From: Ichthyophthirius multifiliis | Lineage: Eukaryota > Ciliophora > Oligohymenophorea > Hymenostomatida | DNA length: 63,113 nucleotides | Assembly (NCBI RefSeq): GCF_000220395.1 | Contig: NW_004086046.1 | Location: 1 to 63,113, forward strand | Direction of reading: 5' to 3' | Shown: piece after piece, positions 51,956 through 63,113 of the stretch | Layout of the letters: every line of letters starts with the position of its first letter | Position numbering within the stretch: the first letter of the stretch is position 1 | The notes under the pieces: model-generated | The model's database searches: none | What the model saw: the letters and a program-made list of their open reading frames with translations, nothing else | Told to the model about the DNA's origin: nothing | Translations under genes and position numbers: made by a program

Positions 51956-53172
51956 TATAAATAAAAAATATATATAATTGAAATTTATAAAAAATATATG
52001 AATTAATAATACATAAATATAAAAATATAAAAATATAAAAATATAAAAATATAAAAATATAAAAATATATAAATATATAAATATATATATATAAATATAT
52101 ACTTTTATTTATTTATATTTTTATACATTTATTTATATATTTCTAATATATTTATTATTATTTTTTCCTTTTTATTTTATTAATATTAATAATTATATAA
52201 ATATTTATTTTTTTATATTTTATTTATTATTTTTATCTCTTTATTTTTGATTTTCTTTTATTTTTCCTTATTTCTATTTTATTTAATTTTTTTTATTTTT
52301 ATTTTTTTATTTTATTTATTTTTTTTTTCTTATATATAATATATATAACCTTATCTAATTTAATAATTATTAGAATACAAAGAATTATTTATATAAAAAT
52401 TTAATTTTTTTATAATTGTTAAAATTTTTAATGGTTTACTTCCTCAAATAATAAAAATATAGTTACAAATTTTTACAATCCATATAAAATATATATTTTT
52501 TAACAAATATATTTATTATCACGTATAATATAAATAAAATTATTTTATAAAATATATTCTTCTTTTTAATAATTAGATAATTGCTTTTTTAGACACAATA
52601 AATAATTCTTATAATAATTTTTCTCTTATATATAAGTGATTTTTAAAAATTATGTCAAAAATTTTAATGTTTGTTCTAATATATTTGATTTTTAATATAA
52701 AACATTATATAAATAATTGAAACATAAATAAAACAAAGATTTTTATTAATACTTTACTTAATCAAAACAAAAAATATATAAATAAAATAAAATAAATAAT
52801 AATTTTTTTTTATTTTTATAAAATATATATATTTTTTTTTTTAATTTATTTATTTAATAATTATTAATATAAAATATAAATTATAAAAATTTTATTTTAT
52901 TTAAAAAAGTGAAATATTAATATAAAATAAAATATTAATTTTTTATTTTTAAATAATATATTTATATTTAAAATAATAAATAGTTTATTTAGAAATTCTA
53001 GTAGTCGAGTAAAAGCTTGAAATATAGTTTTTTATGATAATTCTTGATAAATAAACAATTTAAAAATATAAATCAAATATAAACTCCAAATTTAATAAAA
53101 GAATAAATATAAAATTTATATCTTCTTTAAAGGAAAGTAGAATTTATTAATAATAAATTTTTAATAAAAATA
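51956..53172. other. intergenic region with 8-bp tandem repeat
   Basis: It contains six copies of the unit aaaaatat at about 52021-52068 and assorted TA runs. No convincing protein frame is seen up to about 53.1 kb. Confidence 0.6.
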
Positions 53173-53746
53173 AAGTAGAAAACGATACAATTAATAAATT
53201 TAAAAAATCTCTTATTTATATTAAAATAATTATAATTAAAGTCAAATATTCAATAATAATTTTGAATCAGAAAAAGTAAAGTATTATCCAAAAAATAGCT
53301 TTATTTAAAAAATATAGTTAAAAGAAGATAAAGTATAATTGTAATTATATATTAATAAGTTATCCTGAAATAGTTCTTAATAATTAATTAAATCAGAATA
53401 AGAAAAAATCAAAAGAAAAAATATAGCCCATAATTATTATATTCTATAAAATAGAAAAATAATTAATGAAAAAATATAAGAAGCAGAATATTTATATGAA
53501 TACGATTTAAATTAAAGTATATATAATGATTTTAATAATAATAATAATTTATAAATTAATAATGTAAAAAATAATTATTATTCGCATATATATATATATT
53601 AATATTTAGGTTTTTCTTTTTTAAACAAAAAAAACTAAAAAAGAAAAAGGAAATATAAATTAATATAAAGTCTTAAATATTCAGTTTTTTTTTAATTAAT
53701 AATAAAATAATATAAAAATTAAGCTATTTTCAAATAATTTATATGA
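53173..53746 (+). CDS. possible small hypothetical gene, interrupted
   Basis: Not recognised and weakly supported. One frame contains ESEKVKYYPKNSFIQK, then a TGA near 53360, then coding-like text SEQEKIKRKNIAHNYYILQN and INEKIQEAEYLYEYDLNQ before an Asn run and A/T-rich sequence ending at TGA 53744-53746. The charged middle (about 53,385-53,520) is hard to explain as intergenic, but the start is not resolved. It may be a decayed gene or a gene with an unseen intron. Confidence 0.3.
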
Positions 53747-53841
53747 AATAAAAATAAGAATACAGTTCTTAAATATTAGAATAAAAAAATATAAAAAAGA
53801 AATATGAATATATATTAAAATATTTAATATGAAAAAATATT

Positions 53842-53931
53842 GCCCTCTATCCTTTTAATACCTGTGTCATACCCATTTCATTATACAGAGTTGTGTCCTG
53901 TATATGTCACAAAAACAAGAGCACACACATA
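53842..53931. ncRNA. isolated higher-GC islet with perfect hairpin, candidate RNA gene
   Basis: About 90 bases with roughly three times the local G+C stand alone in AT-rich intergenic DNA. On the plus strand the core is tatacag, a nine-base loop agttgtgtc, and ctgtata: a perfect 7-bp stem. It is flanked by tgtg upstream and caca downstream, which can extend the stem across an internal loop, followed by a tail with several ACA triplets (agcacacaca). No protein frame fits, and no tRNA A/B boxes, U-snRNA or 7SL motif was recognised. A single-hairpin H/ACA-like snoRNA is one possible reading. Strand is not settled. Confidence 0.45.
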
Positions 53932-55181
53932 ATAAGAATTATTAAAATAAAAATATAAATAAATGTAGTATATATAATTTCGAAAATAAATAAATTTAAG
54001 AAAATATAAAAAAAATATATATCTATTAATACTTTTATATAGTTAATTATATTTTTAATAATAGAAATAATTTTAATAACTCTATAACAACATAAATTAA
54101 AAATACTAATATAGAATGAGATAAATAAATATATTAAATATTCAATCTAAAGTTATTTTTTTTTTACTGAAATTATATTTTTTTATTGAATATGTTTAAA
54201 TAACTCTATTTTTATTTAAAAGTTTATTAACTTTATAATTTATCGTTTTAATAGTATAATGTATTTAACTATTTATATTAATTTACATATTACAAACTTA
54301 ATTATTAATAGATATTCAAAAGTTATTATCTTATTAAAAGACTAAAATTAAAATAATAATATTACAACGATTTTTTTTCAAATATATATTTATAAACTTA
54401 AAATTGTTAAGTATTAATTTAAAGGTTATATTAATTTTTTATTTGAGAATTCTATTAAACTCGTTTTATTTAATATAGATAAGCTTTTTTAATTTGTTTT
54501 TATTTTTCTTATTACAATTAAAAAAATAAAAATTATTAATCTAATATATTTTAGGGAAAAATAAAATAAAAAATCTTTATATAAAAATGTAATAAAATAA
54601 ATTTAAACTTTATATAAATTTAGTAAAATATATAAATTAATAATATCAAATGTAAGAAATCAAATTTTAAAAATATTTTTGTTTTCATTTTTCTATATTA
54701 AAAATATAATTTATATTTAAATTTAAAAAATATTAAAATTTAAAAATAATTTAACATTAATTTAAATTAAAAAAGATTTTTACAAAAATATAATTTAAAT
54801 TTAAAAATATATTATATAACAATATTTTTTTAATAAGTTAATAATATTAATTATTATTATTTTTTTATATTTTTTATTTATTAAAAATTATAATAAATTA
54901 AAATTTAAAGAAAATAATTTTTTCTTACAAAATGAATTTTATATTTATATTAAATTATATTTTTATTATTTGAAATATAAAAATATATTTAAATAATAAA
55001 CAAATAAAAATATTAAACAAATATACAATAACTATTTATATTTTAAACAATTTATTTTATTTAATATTAAAATATAATATATACTATTACTTTTTTTTTT
55101 AAAAAAAAATATAAATATATATATGCATATAATAAAAAAAAAATACAATATTTCTTTATTTTTAAAATAAATTAAAAAAAA
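53932..55181. other. intergenic AT-rich stretch
   Basis: It has no protein-like frame. A T10/A9 block near 55091-55109 lies shortly before the next gene start. Otherwise it is simple A/T text. Confidence 0.5.
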
Positions 55182-55689
55182 ATGGATTAGAAAAATGAAT
55201 AAAAAGAAATATTTTAAATAAAAAATTCCGAAAGCTTTACATTTTTATAATCTAGTGGAACAAAAAATGAGAAAAATTTAGAATAGGAAGATTTAAATAA
55301 TCAACAAAAATAAATAAATAAAATTGAAAAATAATAATTACTTTTAAAAATGCAATAATTTAAACAAGAATTATAAGAAGCCTATGATAAATCAAAAAAA
55401 GATTTATAAAAGCTCAAAACTGTAGAAAACATAAGCCTTATAGAAACTATTGAGTAACCATTAGCACTTAGTAATGAATAAAAATTGAATTTATTATAAG
55501 AATTAGAAAACGAAAAATAATAAATTTAATAGTAAATGTTATAAAAAGAACAGAAGTTAATAACTTATTATAATATAGAACCTGAAACTTAAATTTTAGA
55601 AGACGGATAATAATAGGGTAACAGTGCAAATAAATAGTAATTAAAACATTAATCTAAGCAATAATTATAATAACAATTTCCTTTATAAA

Positions 55690-55746
<57 letters not shown>

Positions 55747-56680
55747 TAAATATTTTATACTAATAAAATAATTAGTAATTACCTTAAAATTTAAACAATC
55801 TTAATTACGATTTTCAAAATTAATTATTAATAATAGAAGAGAAAAACAAGTCTAAAATCGATTATTTAAAAAAAAAATATAATTTTTAGAAAACGAAAAT
55901 ATTTAATTAAAATAATTAAATGCAGAACAAAACAAAAATGCACAAGAAGTTTTAAAAGAACTTGAAACTCCAAATTATGAGTAGGCAATTTTAAAAGTAA
56001 AATAAGTGAAAACGAAAATAAAATAAACCGAAAAATTTATAAATTGTATCTTCGATATGGTCAATAACTGTAATCCTTCATAAGAAAATGGTACTTAATA
56101 AGCACCTAACCTTAAGTAAATTTGGAAATGGTTAAAAGAAATTATGAAGGAGTTTATACTTTTAAAAAACTAATAAATATATGTAAAAAAATCAGACAAT
56201 TTTATGTTTAAATCATGTCTTTTAGAATAAAAAAATGCAACAAATAATGGAAAAACTAATAATAATAATGTTAATAATAATAATAATAATAATGAGTCTG
56301 AAATTTTAAAGGAAATAAACAAAATTTTGAAAGTAGATAATAAATTAGAAACTATTTAAATCATTAAATAAATTATTTAAGAAAATACTAGATTTAAAAA
56401 AAGTTTCCATTAAAAATCTTAATAAGAGTTTACTAATTATGAAAATGATAATGTTTAAGTTATTAAATAAGAAAAAAATAATATTTAGAATTTTAATAAA
56501 AAGTTTGGTTTGTAAGTAGAATGTTAAACTATAGAAAATATGTATAAAAATATTGGAAATAATAATAAAAATAATCTAAAATATTATAGGTTTTAAAGCC
56601 CTTAGGATTAAAGAAATAACCAATTTTATAATAATGATAATTTTTATAATAACCTTTATACAAAGATTAATTAAAAATGA
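55182..56680 (+). CDS. polyglutamine coiled-coil protein
   Basis: Not recognised. From ATG 55182 (MDQKNEQKEIFQIKNSESFT) to TGA 56678-56680, about 500 residues. The N-terminal 170 residues are coiled coil (LLKMQQFKQELQEAYDKSKK), followed by a glutamine run encoded by 18 consecutive TAA codons at 55692-55745. After one slip near 55,885 comes a region with ordered composition: EVLKELETPNYEQAILKVKQ, FINCIFDMVNNCNPSQEN, LKQIWKWLKEIMKEFILLKN, SDNFMFKSCLLEQ. Asn runs and a polar tail end the protein. The middle Trp- and Cys-containing helices are the part most likely to be conserved. No family assigned. Confidence 0.7.
55692..55745 (+). repeat. (TAA)18 trinucleotide repeat read as polyglutamine
   Basis: It is eighteen uninterrupted TAA triplets in frame with the coding sequence around them. 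In the ciliate code this is Gln18; in the standard code it would be eighteen stops. Confidence 0.9.
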
Positions 56681-58110
56681 AAATATAAAGAATGTGACTT
56701 TTTTATAAAGATATATATATATATTGAATATTTTAGATTTAAAAAAATATTAATTATATGAATATAGATAAAAATCATTTTTTTATTTATATTTTAAAAT
56801 AAATAAAATATATATATTTTTTATATTATATATATATATTTCTTAAAAAAATTTTGATATATTTTTTTTATTAACTTAATAATTTTTTATTTATTTTTTT
56901 AGAATTATTATTTTCTTATTTCCTTTTTTAATAAATTTATGATTTATAAGCATTATTAAAAAAATTCTTTAATAATTATATTTTTGTAAATTAAATTAAT
57001 TAAATTCTTTATATATTTTACATTTCGATTTCCTAAACATTAAACTAATTCATAAACTTTTCTTGAATTTTCTCTTAATTTTTTAAGAAAATTTTAAAAA
57101 CATATATATATTAATTTATAAATTATTTTTTTAATTATATAAATATTTCATGTTTGTTTAGGGATTAATTTTTATTAAAAAATAACTTTATGTGTAATTT
57201 TTTGTAGAGTTTAGTGTCCTTATAGATTATTTTTGTTCTTATTGATTAAAGTTAAATTTTTATTTTTATAATTTTTTGTATACATTAATTCATATATTTT
57301 TGTATTATTTTGAATTTTATTATGATTATTAATTTTTTTTCTAAATAAAGGAAAATAATAAAAATATTCTATATTTTTTACTATATTTAATTAATTATAT
57401 TATTTTTAAAATAATATAATGTATAATATATCAAGAATAATAACACTTTAATTTGATTTCAAACATTATTTATAATTTTTGATTTACCTTATTTATTTTA
57501 AGTTTTTTATTTGTATAATTAAATACTATAATAAAATAATATTTTTAATAAATAAATTATATACAAACATTTGGTAAGATTTTAATTATCTAATTAAAGA
57601 AATAATTGATATTGAATTTATAAAGTTATATTTTTAAATTATAGGATTAAAAAAATTATAATTATAATATAATAGTTCTTGACTTATTTATTTTAACAAT
57701 AATTATATTAAATTTCTTATAAAATTATAATTTTTTTTTATATATATATTTTACTTATTATTTTTTTTATGATTTAAATATTAAATACACATAATTTGTT
57801 AAAATTTATAATTTTTGTTTTTTTACATTTAGTTTTTGAATATATTTAAAATCCAAACAATTGATTAAAAGTAAAAAAGAGAATATAAATCATTATTAAA
57901 AAATAAAAAATTAGAAAACTAAATTATAATTTTAATAAATTAATTACACAAAAGAAAAATTATAAAAAAGTATTACTTAGTACATATATTTTCAAAAATA
58001 AAAAAAATCAAATTTGTAATAATAATAAAAAAATAAAATAAGTATAATATATTTTAAAAAAAAACTTTCTTAATTTAAAATTATAAAATAAATAATATTA
58101 AAAAGAGAAA
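56681..58110. other. intergenic AT-rich stretch
   Basis: It is 1.4 kb of A/T-rich text with TA runs near 56712-56725 and 56822-56841. I found no protein-like frame or structured element on either strand. Confidence 0.5.
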
Positions 58111-60210
58111 ATGTAAGAAATAGGCATAGTTTAAATGGAAGAAAATACAGACTTTGATTATTCCGATTACGAATAAAATGGAGGTTTTATCTATTTTTAT
58201 TTATCATAAATATATATATAAAAAACTATAATAATAAAAAAATATATAATTAAAAATAATAATATAAAAAAAAAATAGAGAATAAAAACGCAAGTTTTAT
58301 ATATTCAAAATCTAATTTTATAAGAATAAGAACTGCACCACCCCGCCCATTAACTGAAATCGAATAATTTAAAAGAACTTAAGAATTTTTAATATTAGAA
58401 TACTCAGTTTTATGTTCATAAAATTTAATACAAAATAGTCTTTAAAAATATGATTTAGATTCAACTGAAGGTTCAAAAGCATGTAAAAATTTCCTAAATG
58501 TAATAGAAAAACTATGTTTGGTAAATAATATTTATAGATTAATAAATTTTTATTTTAAGTAAATAATTTACAAAAAGAAAATATAAGTAGAAACATAAAA
58601 AAGGGATTATAGATAAAAATTTTCAACAGCCTATAAAAATTTATATAATGAAGGAGAATTATGTTATTTAAATGAAATTTTAGATAGTGCATAAGAAGGT
58701 AATTAAATTATATATAAATATATATATTACACAAAACATAAATATATATAAAATTATATTTTTTTATATTTTTTATGTTTTCTGTAATTATATATTTAAT
58801 CTTAAAAATTAATTGCACAATTTATTTTTCTTAACATATTATTTTTATTCATTATTAATGAAATTACAGAAAAATAAAAAAACTATATGAAAAAATAAAA
58901 TAAATAAATAAATATTTATATATAAATATGTATATATTTATTTATATATAAATTAATATATTATTATATATATATTTATACTTTATAAAAATATTTTTAA
59001 AAAAGCATTTTCTCATTTATGGGTAAATGGCGATAAATATGTATTTTCGAATGAAGTTTTAGACAGTGGATAATAATTATTAAAAAAATTTAATTAATTA
59101 TAATTGTTTTTAAGAACTATTTTCAGTTAGATTTGTTAAGAAACTATATCTATAAATTAATTACATGACGAATTAAAAAATTAGCTTGAAATGTTTGATA
59201 AAATATGGACTACTTTTGAATAAGTAATAGCTTTTTTTTATTTTTTTTTTAAAAAAAAAATTAATAAAAAAAAAAAGTAATATGTAGAAGAATTAATGGT
59301 TATAGAAAAAGACGCGAAAAGATATATTGAAAAAGCCATATAAATAGAAAAAGAATTATATTCATTAGAAATACGTGAGAAAATAAAAGGGAAAAAATTT
59401 ATATCAAACTCAGATATAACAAATTTAAAAAGAGAATTATGCCAAATAATCCAAAAAATAAATTCAGTCGCAAATTATTAAGGAAAGGGTAGAGACGACC
59501 TTCAATTTGAGATTTTGGAAGAAAGTGAATGCATTTTAAGGCGAATTACATAAGAATAAAGTCAAGCAGTACGAATACTAGCCTAAAATATAAAAAATAC
59601 ATTCGAAAATTTACGCATTTTATTCCGAAAATATGAATAGAATATGGAAATAGTTGATCCTTAATTAAAAAATAATACTGATTTAGTTGAAATATTAGTA
59701 GAATATGAAGAAAATTGGGAAAAAGGGAAAACGTATTTTCTAGATTCTTAAAGATGTGTATATTTGATTCATTTTTCTCATATAATAGAAACTACAGCTT
59801 AAAAACATAAATAATTTTAAGAATAAATTGATTGCAGGGACTCTGATGTCTTTTTAATTATACCTTATTTATTAATTTTAAAATGCCTTAATAATGAAGA
59901 TAAAAATATATGCTCTTTCCTTCTACCTTAGTTAAAAGAGCCAAAAGGAAACCACATAAATATAATGTTTGAAGATTTGAAATTAGAATTTGAATAATGG
60001 AAAAAAGGACATCAAAAAATGTATGAGTTTTATAATATTCTAGAAAAAGTACTTTTGGAAATTTAACTTAGTTAAAATGAATGTTTTGAAGTAAAGAATA
60101 GATAAATTAATAATATTGTACATAAAATAAAATAATTAAGCATATAATTATAAAGATAAAATACTGTTGAGTGGAATGGATTTTTACATGCAGCATTGTG
60201 TAGTATTTGA
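58111..60210 (+). CDS. unrecognised multi-exon protein with helical C-terminal domain
   Basis: Not recognised. ATG 58111 gives MQEIGIVQMEENTDFDYSDY. Introns are removed at about 58174-58278, 58520-58558 and 58699-59003, probably again near 59070-59140, and finally at 59224-59271, which contains a T10/A10 block. Exons read RIRTAPPRPLTEIEQFKR, GSKACKNFLNVIEKLCL, YNEGELCYLNEILDSAQE, AFSHLWVNGDKYVFSNEVLD and LHDELKNQLEMFDKIWTTFE. The last exon (59,272-60,210) is a clean 310-codon frame of helices: RELCQIIQKINSVANYQGKG, SECILRRITQEQSQAVRILA, EYEENWEKGKTYFLDSQRCV, SDVFLIIPYLLILKCLNNED, ending TGA 60208-60210. Two exons carry similar NE-[IV]-LDS sequences, so a duplicated or alternative exon is possible. 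The protein looks globular and soluble. Confidence 0.7.
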
Positions 60211-60261
60211 TAAATTTTTTAAACTAATTTCATTCGATATTTAATTAGAGTTTATATAAAA

Positions 60262-60301
<40 letters not shown>

Positions 60302-60926
60302 ATATAAATATTTATATATATCTATATTTTAATATATAATATATATTTTTTCAAACTACTATTAATTGTAAGAAAAATACTTTTATATTTTTTTATTATT
60401 TTTATTTTTTACACATTATTTATTTATATAATAATAAACAACTAAATTTATGTTTATAATTTAGATATATTTAAAAGATGTTTATATTAATATATATTTT
60501 TCTTTTTTCTTTAAAACAAAATAATTTTTATATTGTATATTTATAATATATTCTTTTATCTTTTTAATTTACTTTATTCAAAGTTTTATTTTTATTTTTT
60601 TAAAAAAATTTTTAATAATATATAAAATAAAAGTTAAAAAGGAAATATTTTTATATAATTTTTATAATATTTTTAATAAAAAATTAGTTTTAATATTAAA
60701 AGAAATATATATATATTAAATATTTAATTTTATACAAAATTAGGGAAAATTGTTAATTAATAACTATATACAGACAATAATTATATATATTTGTAAAAAT
60801 TATTATACAATATTATTTTAATTATTTTTTCTATTAATTTTTAAATAATAAATAGATTTATATATTTATTTAAATTTTACTTTTATTAATTATAATAAAA
60901 ATAATAATACATATTTATATTTTGCA
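60211..60926. other. convergent intergenic stretch
   Basis: It lies between converging 3' ends and holds a TA microsatellite at about 60256-60306. Nothing else was seen. Confidence 0.55.
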
Positions 60927-62060
60927 TCAAAAATCATCATATTATGTTTTTTAAACTTTTTATCTGACTCTGTTTTCATTTGCTCTAAAGAATAAATAAA
61001 TACCTACAAGAATCATGATAAAAATAATTAAAAAGATAAATTATCCAACCTTATTTTATTTTTATTATTAAATTTAATATTTTTGTTAATTTTGTTAGTT
61101 TTAAATTTCCAATTTTTCTTATTCTTCTTAAAAATTTTTCATTTATTTTTTATTATTAATATTTTTTTAATTTTTATAATTTTTAATTTCCTATTTTTTT
61201 TAGATTTATTAAATTTCCTATTACTTTTTCTATTCAATTTTATCCTTAATAATATTTTCGTAATTTTACCCGCTTTTATTTATATCATCTTTATTAATTC
61301 CTAATTCTTCATCTAAAAAGACTTTTATAATCGAAGCCCTTTCATATAAAGCAGCTGTATGTAAAATATTATTTCCCTCTTTTTTATTTTTAATATTTAA
61401 AAACTCTTTAATTTCCTTTTATTATTCTTCATTTTTAATCATCAAATTTTTACATTTTTATATAAATTCATATATAAAATCGCCTAATCCAACTTAAACA
61501 GCTACATGTAAAATTGATTCATTTGTATTTTCATCGATTTAAAATATATTTATTTTAGCTTAATTTATTAAAAAAATAGCCTTAGTAGAATCCTCGTTTC
61601 TAACTGCAATTTACAAAGGAGTCCCCAAATCAGAATTCGCGTCTAAATTTGCCCCTACTTTAATTAATTTTAAGACTATTTCTTCATTATTTCTGAATTA
61701 ACATGCTACATGAATAGCCTATATATTTCCGTCAGTTATTATATGGTTTATATTGATGTTTTTATGCTTTAAAAGCAAATCTACTCCTTCTTCGAAATTC
61801 ATAGATATTGCAAATTACAAAGGGGTGTAGTTATTTTCTGTTTCTTATAAATTTAGATTTAAGGGATTGGATTAGGATTTATCTTCTAGAAGAAATAAAA
61901 GAGATTAAGTATCACAGTTTTGGATTGCTATATGAATTAATGCTTTGCCGGTTTTTTATTCGATAGTGTTTATGTCTATAAGATCTCTGTTGCATTTTAG
62001 ATGGCTTTAAAATTTTTCGAAATTACTTTTTTTTAATTCTTTAAAAATTGTTTAAAACAT
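60927..62060 (-). CDS. tail-anchored ankyrin-repeat protein
   Basis: It is one unbroken frame of 377 residues, ATG 62058-62060 to TGA 60927-60929. Ankyrin repeats cover residues 1-270: GKALIHIAIQNCDTQSLLFL, NNYTPLQFAISMNFEEGVDL, IQAIHVACQFRNNEEIVLKL, LGTPLQIAVRNEDSTKAIFL, NESILHVAVQVGLGDFIYEF, GNNILHTAALYERASIIKVF. A basic Gln/Lys/Glu-rich coiled segment follows (about 285-340), then one membrane helix (FIFLIIFIMILVGIYLFF) and a short charged tail ending YDDF. With no signal peptide, this is a C-terminally anchored protein with the repeats in the cytosol, probably on the ER or another organelle, where they would bind a partner. The partner cannot be told from sequence. The frame and boundaries are reliable. 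Confidence 0.88.
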
Positions 62061-63113
62061 TTATATTTTTTATTTATTTGGATATTTTATTTTAAATAAA
62101 TATAAATAATTTATTTAATAAGTATATTTAATATTTTTTATTTTTCTTATATATATTTTTTTAATATCTATACTTTTTTTTATTTGTATTTAGAATAATT
62201 AATATATTTTATTTTTATATAAATAAAAATATATATCATAATTTTTAATATTAATTATGTTTTTAAATATTAAATTAATTAAAAAGATATTAATAAAAAT
62301 TAAATAAAATATAATATTAGATTTACAAATATACATATATTTTAAAATATATATAAAAAAAATATTTATATATTATATTATTATATATGTTATTAAAAAA
62401 AAATATATATAAAATTATTATTTTTATATAATATATATATATACAATTATATTTATATGATAAATTTATATCATAATTATAGTCTATAAAATTATTATAT
62501 TTTAATCATTTAAATTTTAGTATTTTTATTTTTAATTGTAAACTTTATTTTTATTCAAAAAAAAGATTGATTAAAATATTATTATTATATAAATATAAAA
62601 ACAATTATTATATATAGTTTTATTATTATAAAATTAAACTTTTTTTTAAAAAAGAAAGAAATTAAATTATTGAAATAAACAACATAAAATATTTAATTAT
62701 ACTTTATAATAAAAAAAATTATTCATTATAAAATAATTATTATATAATAATAAAATTTATTATTAAATAAAAATTTATATATTTATTATTATATTATTTT
62801 TAAATTTAAAATTATTATAGTAATTCTGAATAAAATTTTCTTTAGAATAAGTAATATTTTAAAAATTGATATTTAATTGAACTATTAATTATAAAAATTC
62901 AAAATATTATAAAAAAAAATGTATATATTTTTTGTAATAATATATATTTTTAAAAAATTTTGATATTTATTTATATATTAATGATTTTTTTTACAAAATT
63001 TTAATTGTGTTTTTGTAAAATTTAAACTATAAAATAAATAAAAATATTAAATTAATTTAAAAAAAATTATAAATAAATAAAAAAATAATTATTAATTAAA
63101 ATATATATATATA
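62061..63113. other. intergenic AT-rich stretch to window end
   Basis: It is upstream of the ankyrin gene. It is A/T-rich with several TA runs (62330-62440) and no protein-like frame. No telomere repeat is seen at the window edge. Confidence 0.55.

Noticed and set aside
53842-53931. A tRNA gene in the higher-GC islet
   Set aside because: No B-box-like GGTTCGAATCC on either strand and no acceptor-stem pairing at the ends.

Overview
The window reads as ciliate somatic (macronuclear-type) DNA. It is extremely AT-rich (well over 80 %), and long protein-coding stretches appear only when TAA and TAG are read as glutamine and TGA as the sole stop. Under the standard code every real gene shatters into fragments. 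Gene ends at TGA, very short GT..AG introns, Asn/Gln runs and the protein families present all fit an oligohymenophorean ciliate. The base composition resembles Ichthyophthirius multifiliis more than Tetrahymena, but the species is an inference.

Left part (1-6.2 kb): a minus-strand Asn/Gln-rich protein, two plus-strand unrecognised genes and a minus-strand COMM-domain protein. Next (6.5-25.2 kb) comes a tandem array on the minus strand of giant TRANK1-like proteins, each an SF1 UvrD/Rep-type helicase fused to helical repeats and a long C-terminal region ending in an IQ-like motif. There are two near full-length paralogues of about 2,700 codons and a decayed fragment of a third. The two long copies share a 378-bp tract with no visible difference, a likely gene-conversion patch over the later helicase motifs.

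Middle (25.9-40.4 kb): several unrecognised genes, a multi-intron STRIP1/Far11-like subunit of the STRIPAK complex, a coiled-coil protein, a TBC-TLDc protein and a secreted histidine acid phosphatase that has lost its HD motif. Right part (42.4-62.1 kb): a giant unrecognised protein ending in coiled coil, two small genes, a membrane-anchored ALDH3-type fatty aldehyde dehydrogenase, an isolated higher-GC islet that may be an RNA gene, a polyglutamine coiled-coil protein, a five- or six-exon unrecognised protein and a tail-anchored ankyrin protein.

Many genes carry one-base shortfalls, nearly all in A runs on the coding strand. This looks more like systematic homopolymer undercalling than gene decay, so the breaks in otherwise conserved genes should be treated with caution. 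No tRNA, rRNA, transposon, virus-like element or CRISPR array was recognised. All calls come from reading the sequence by eye; no search was run.
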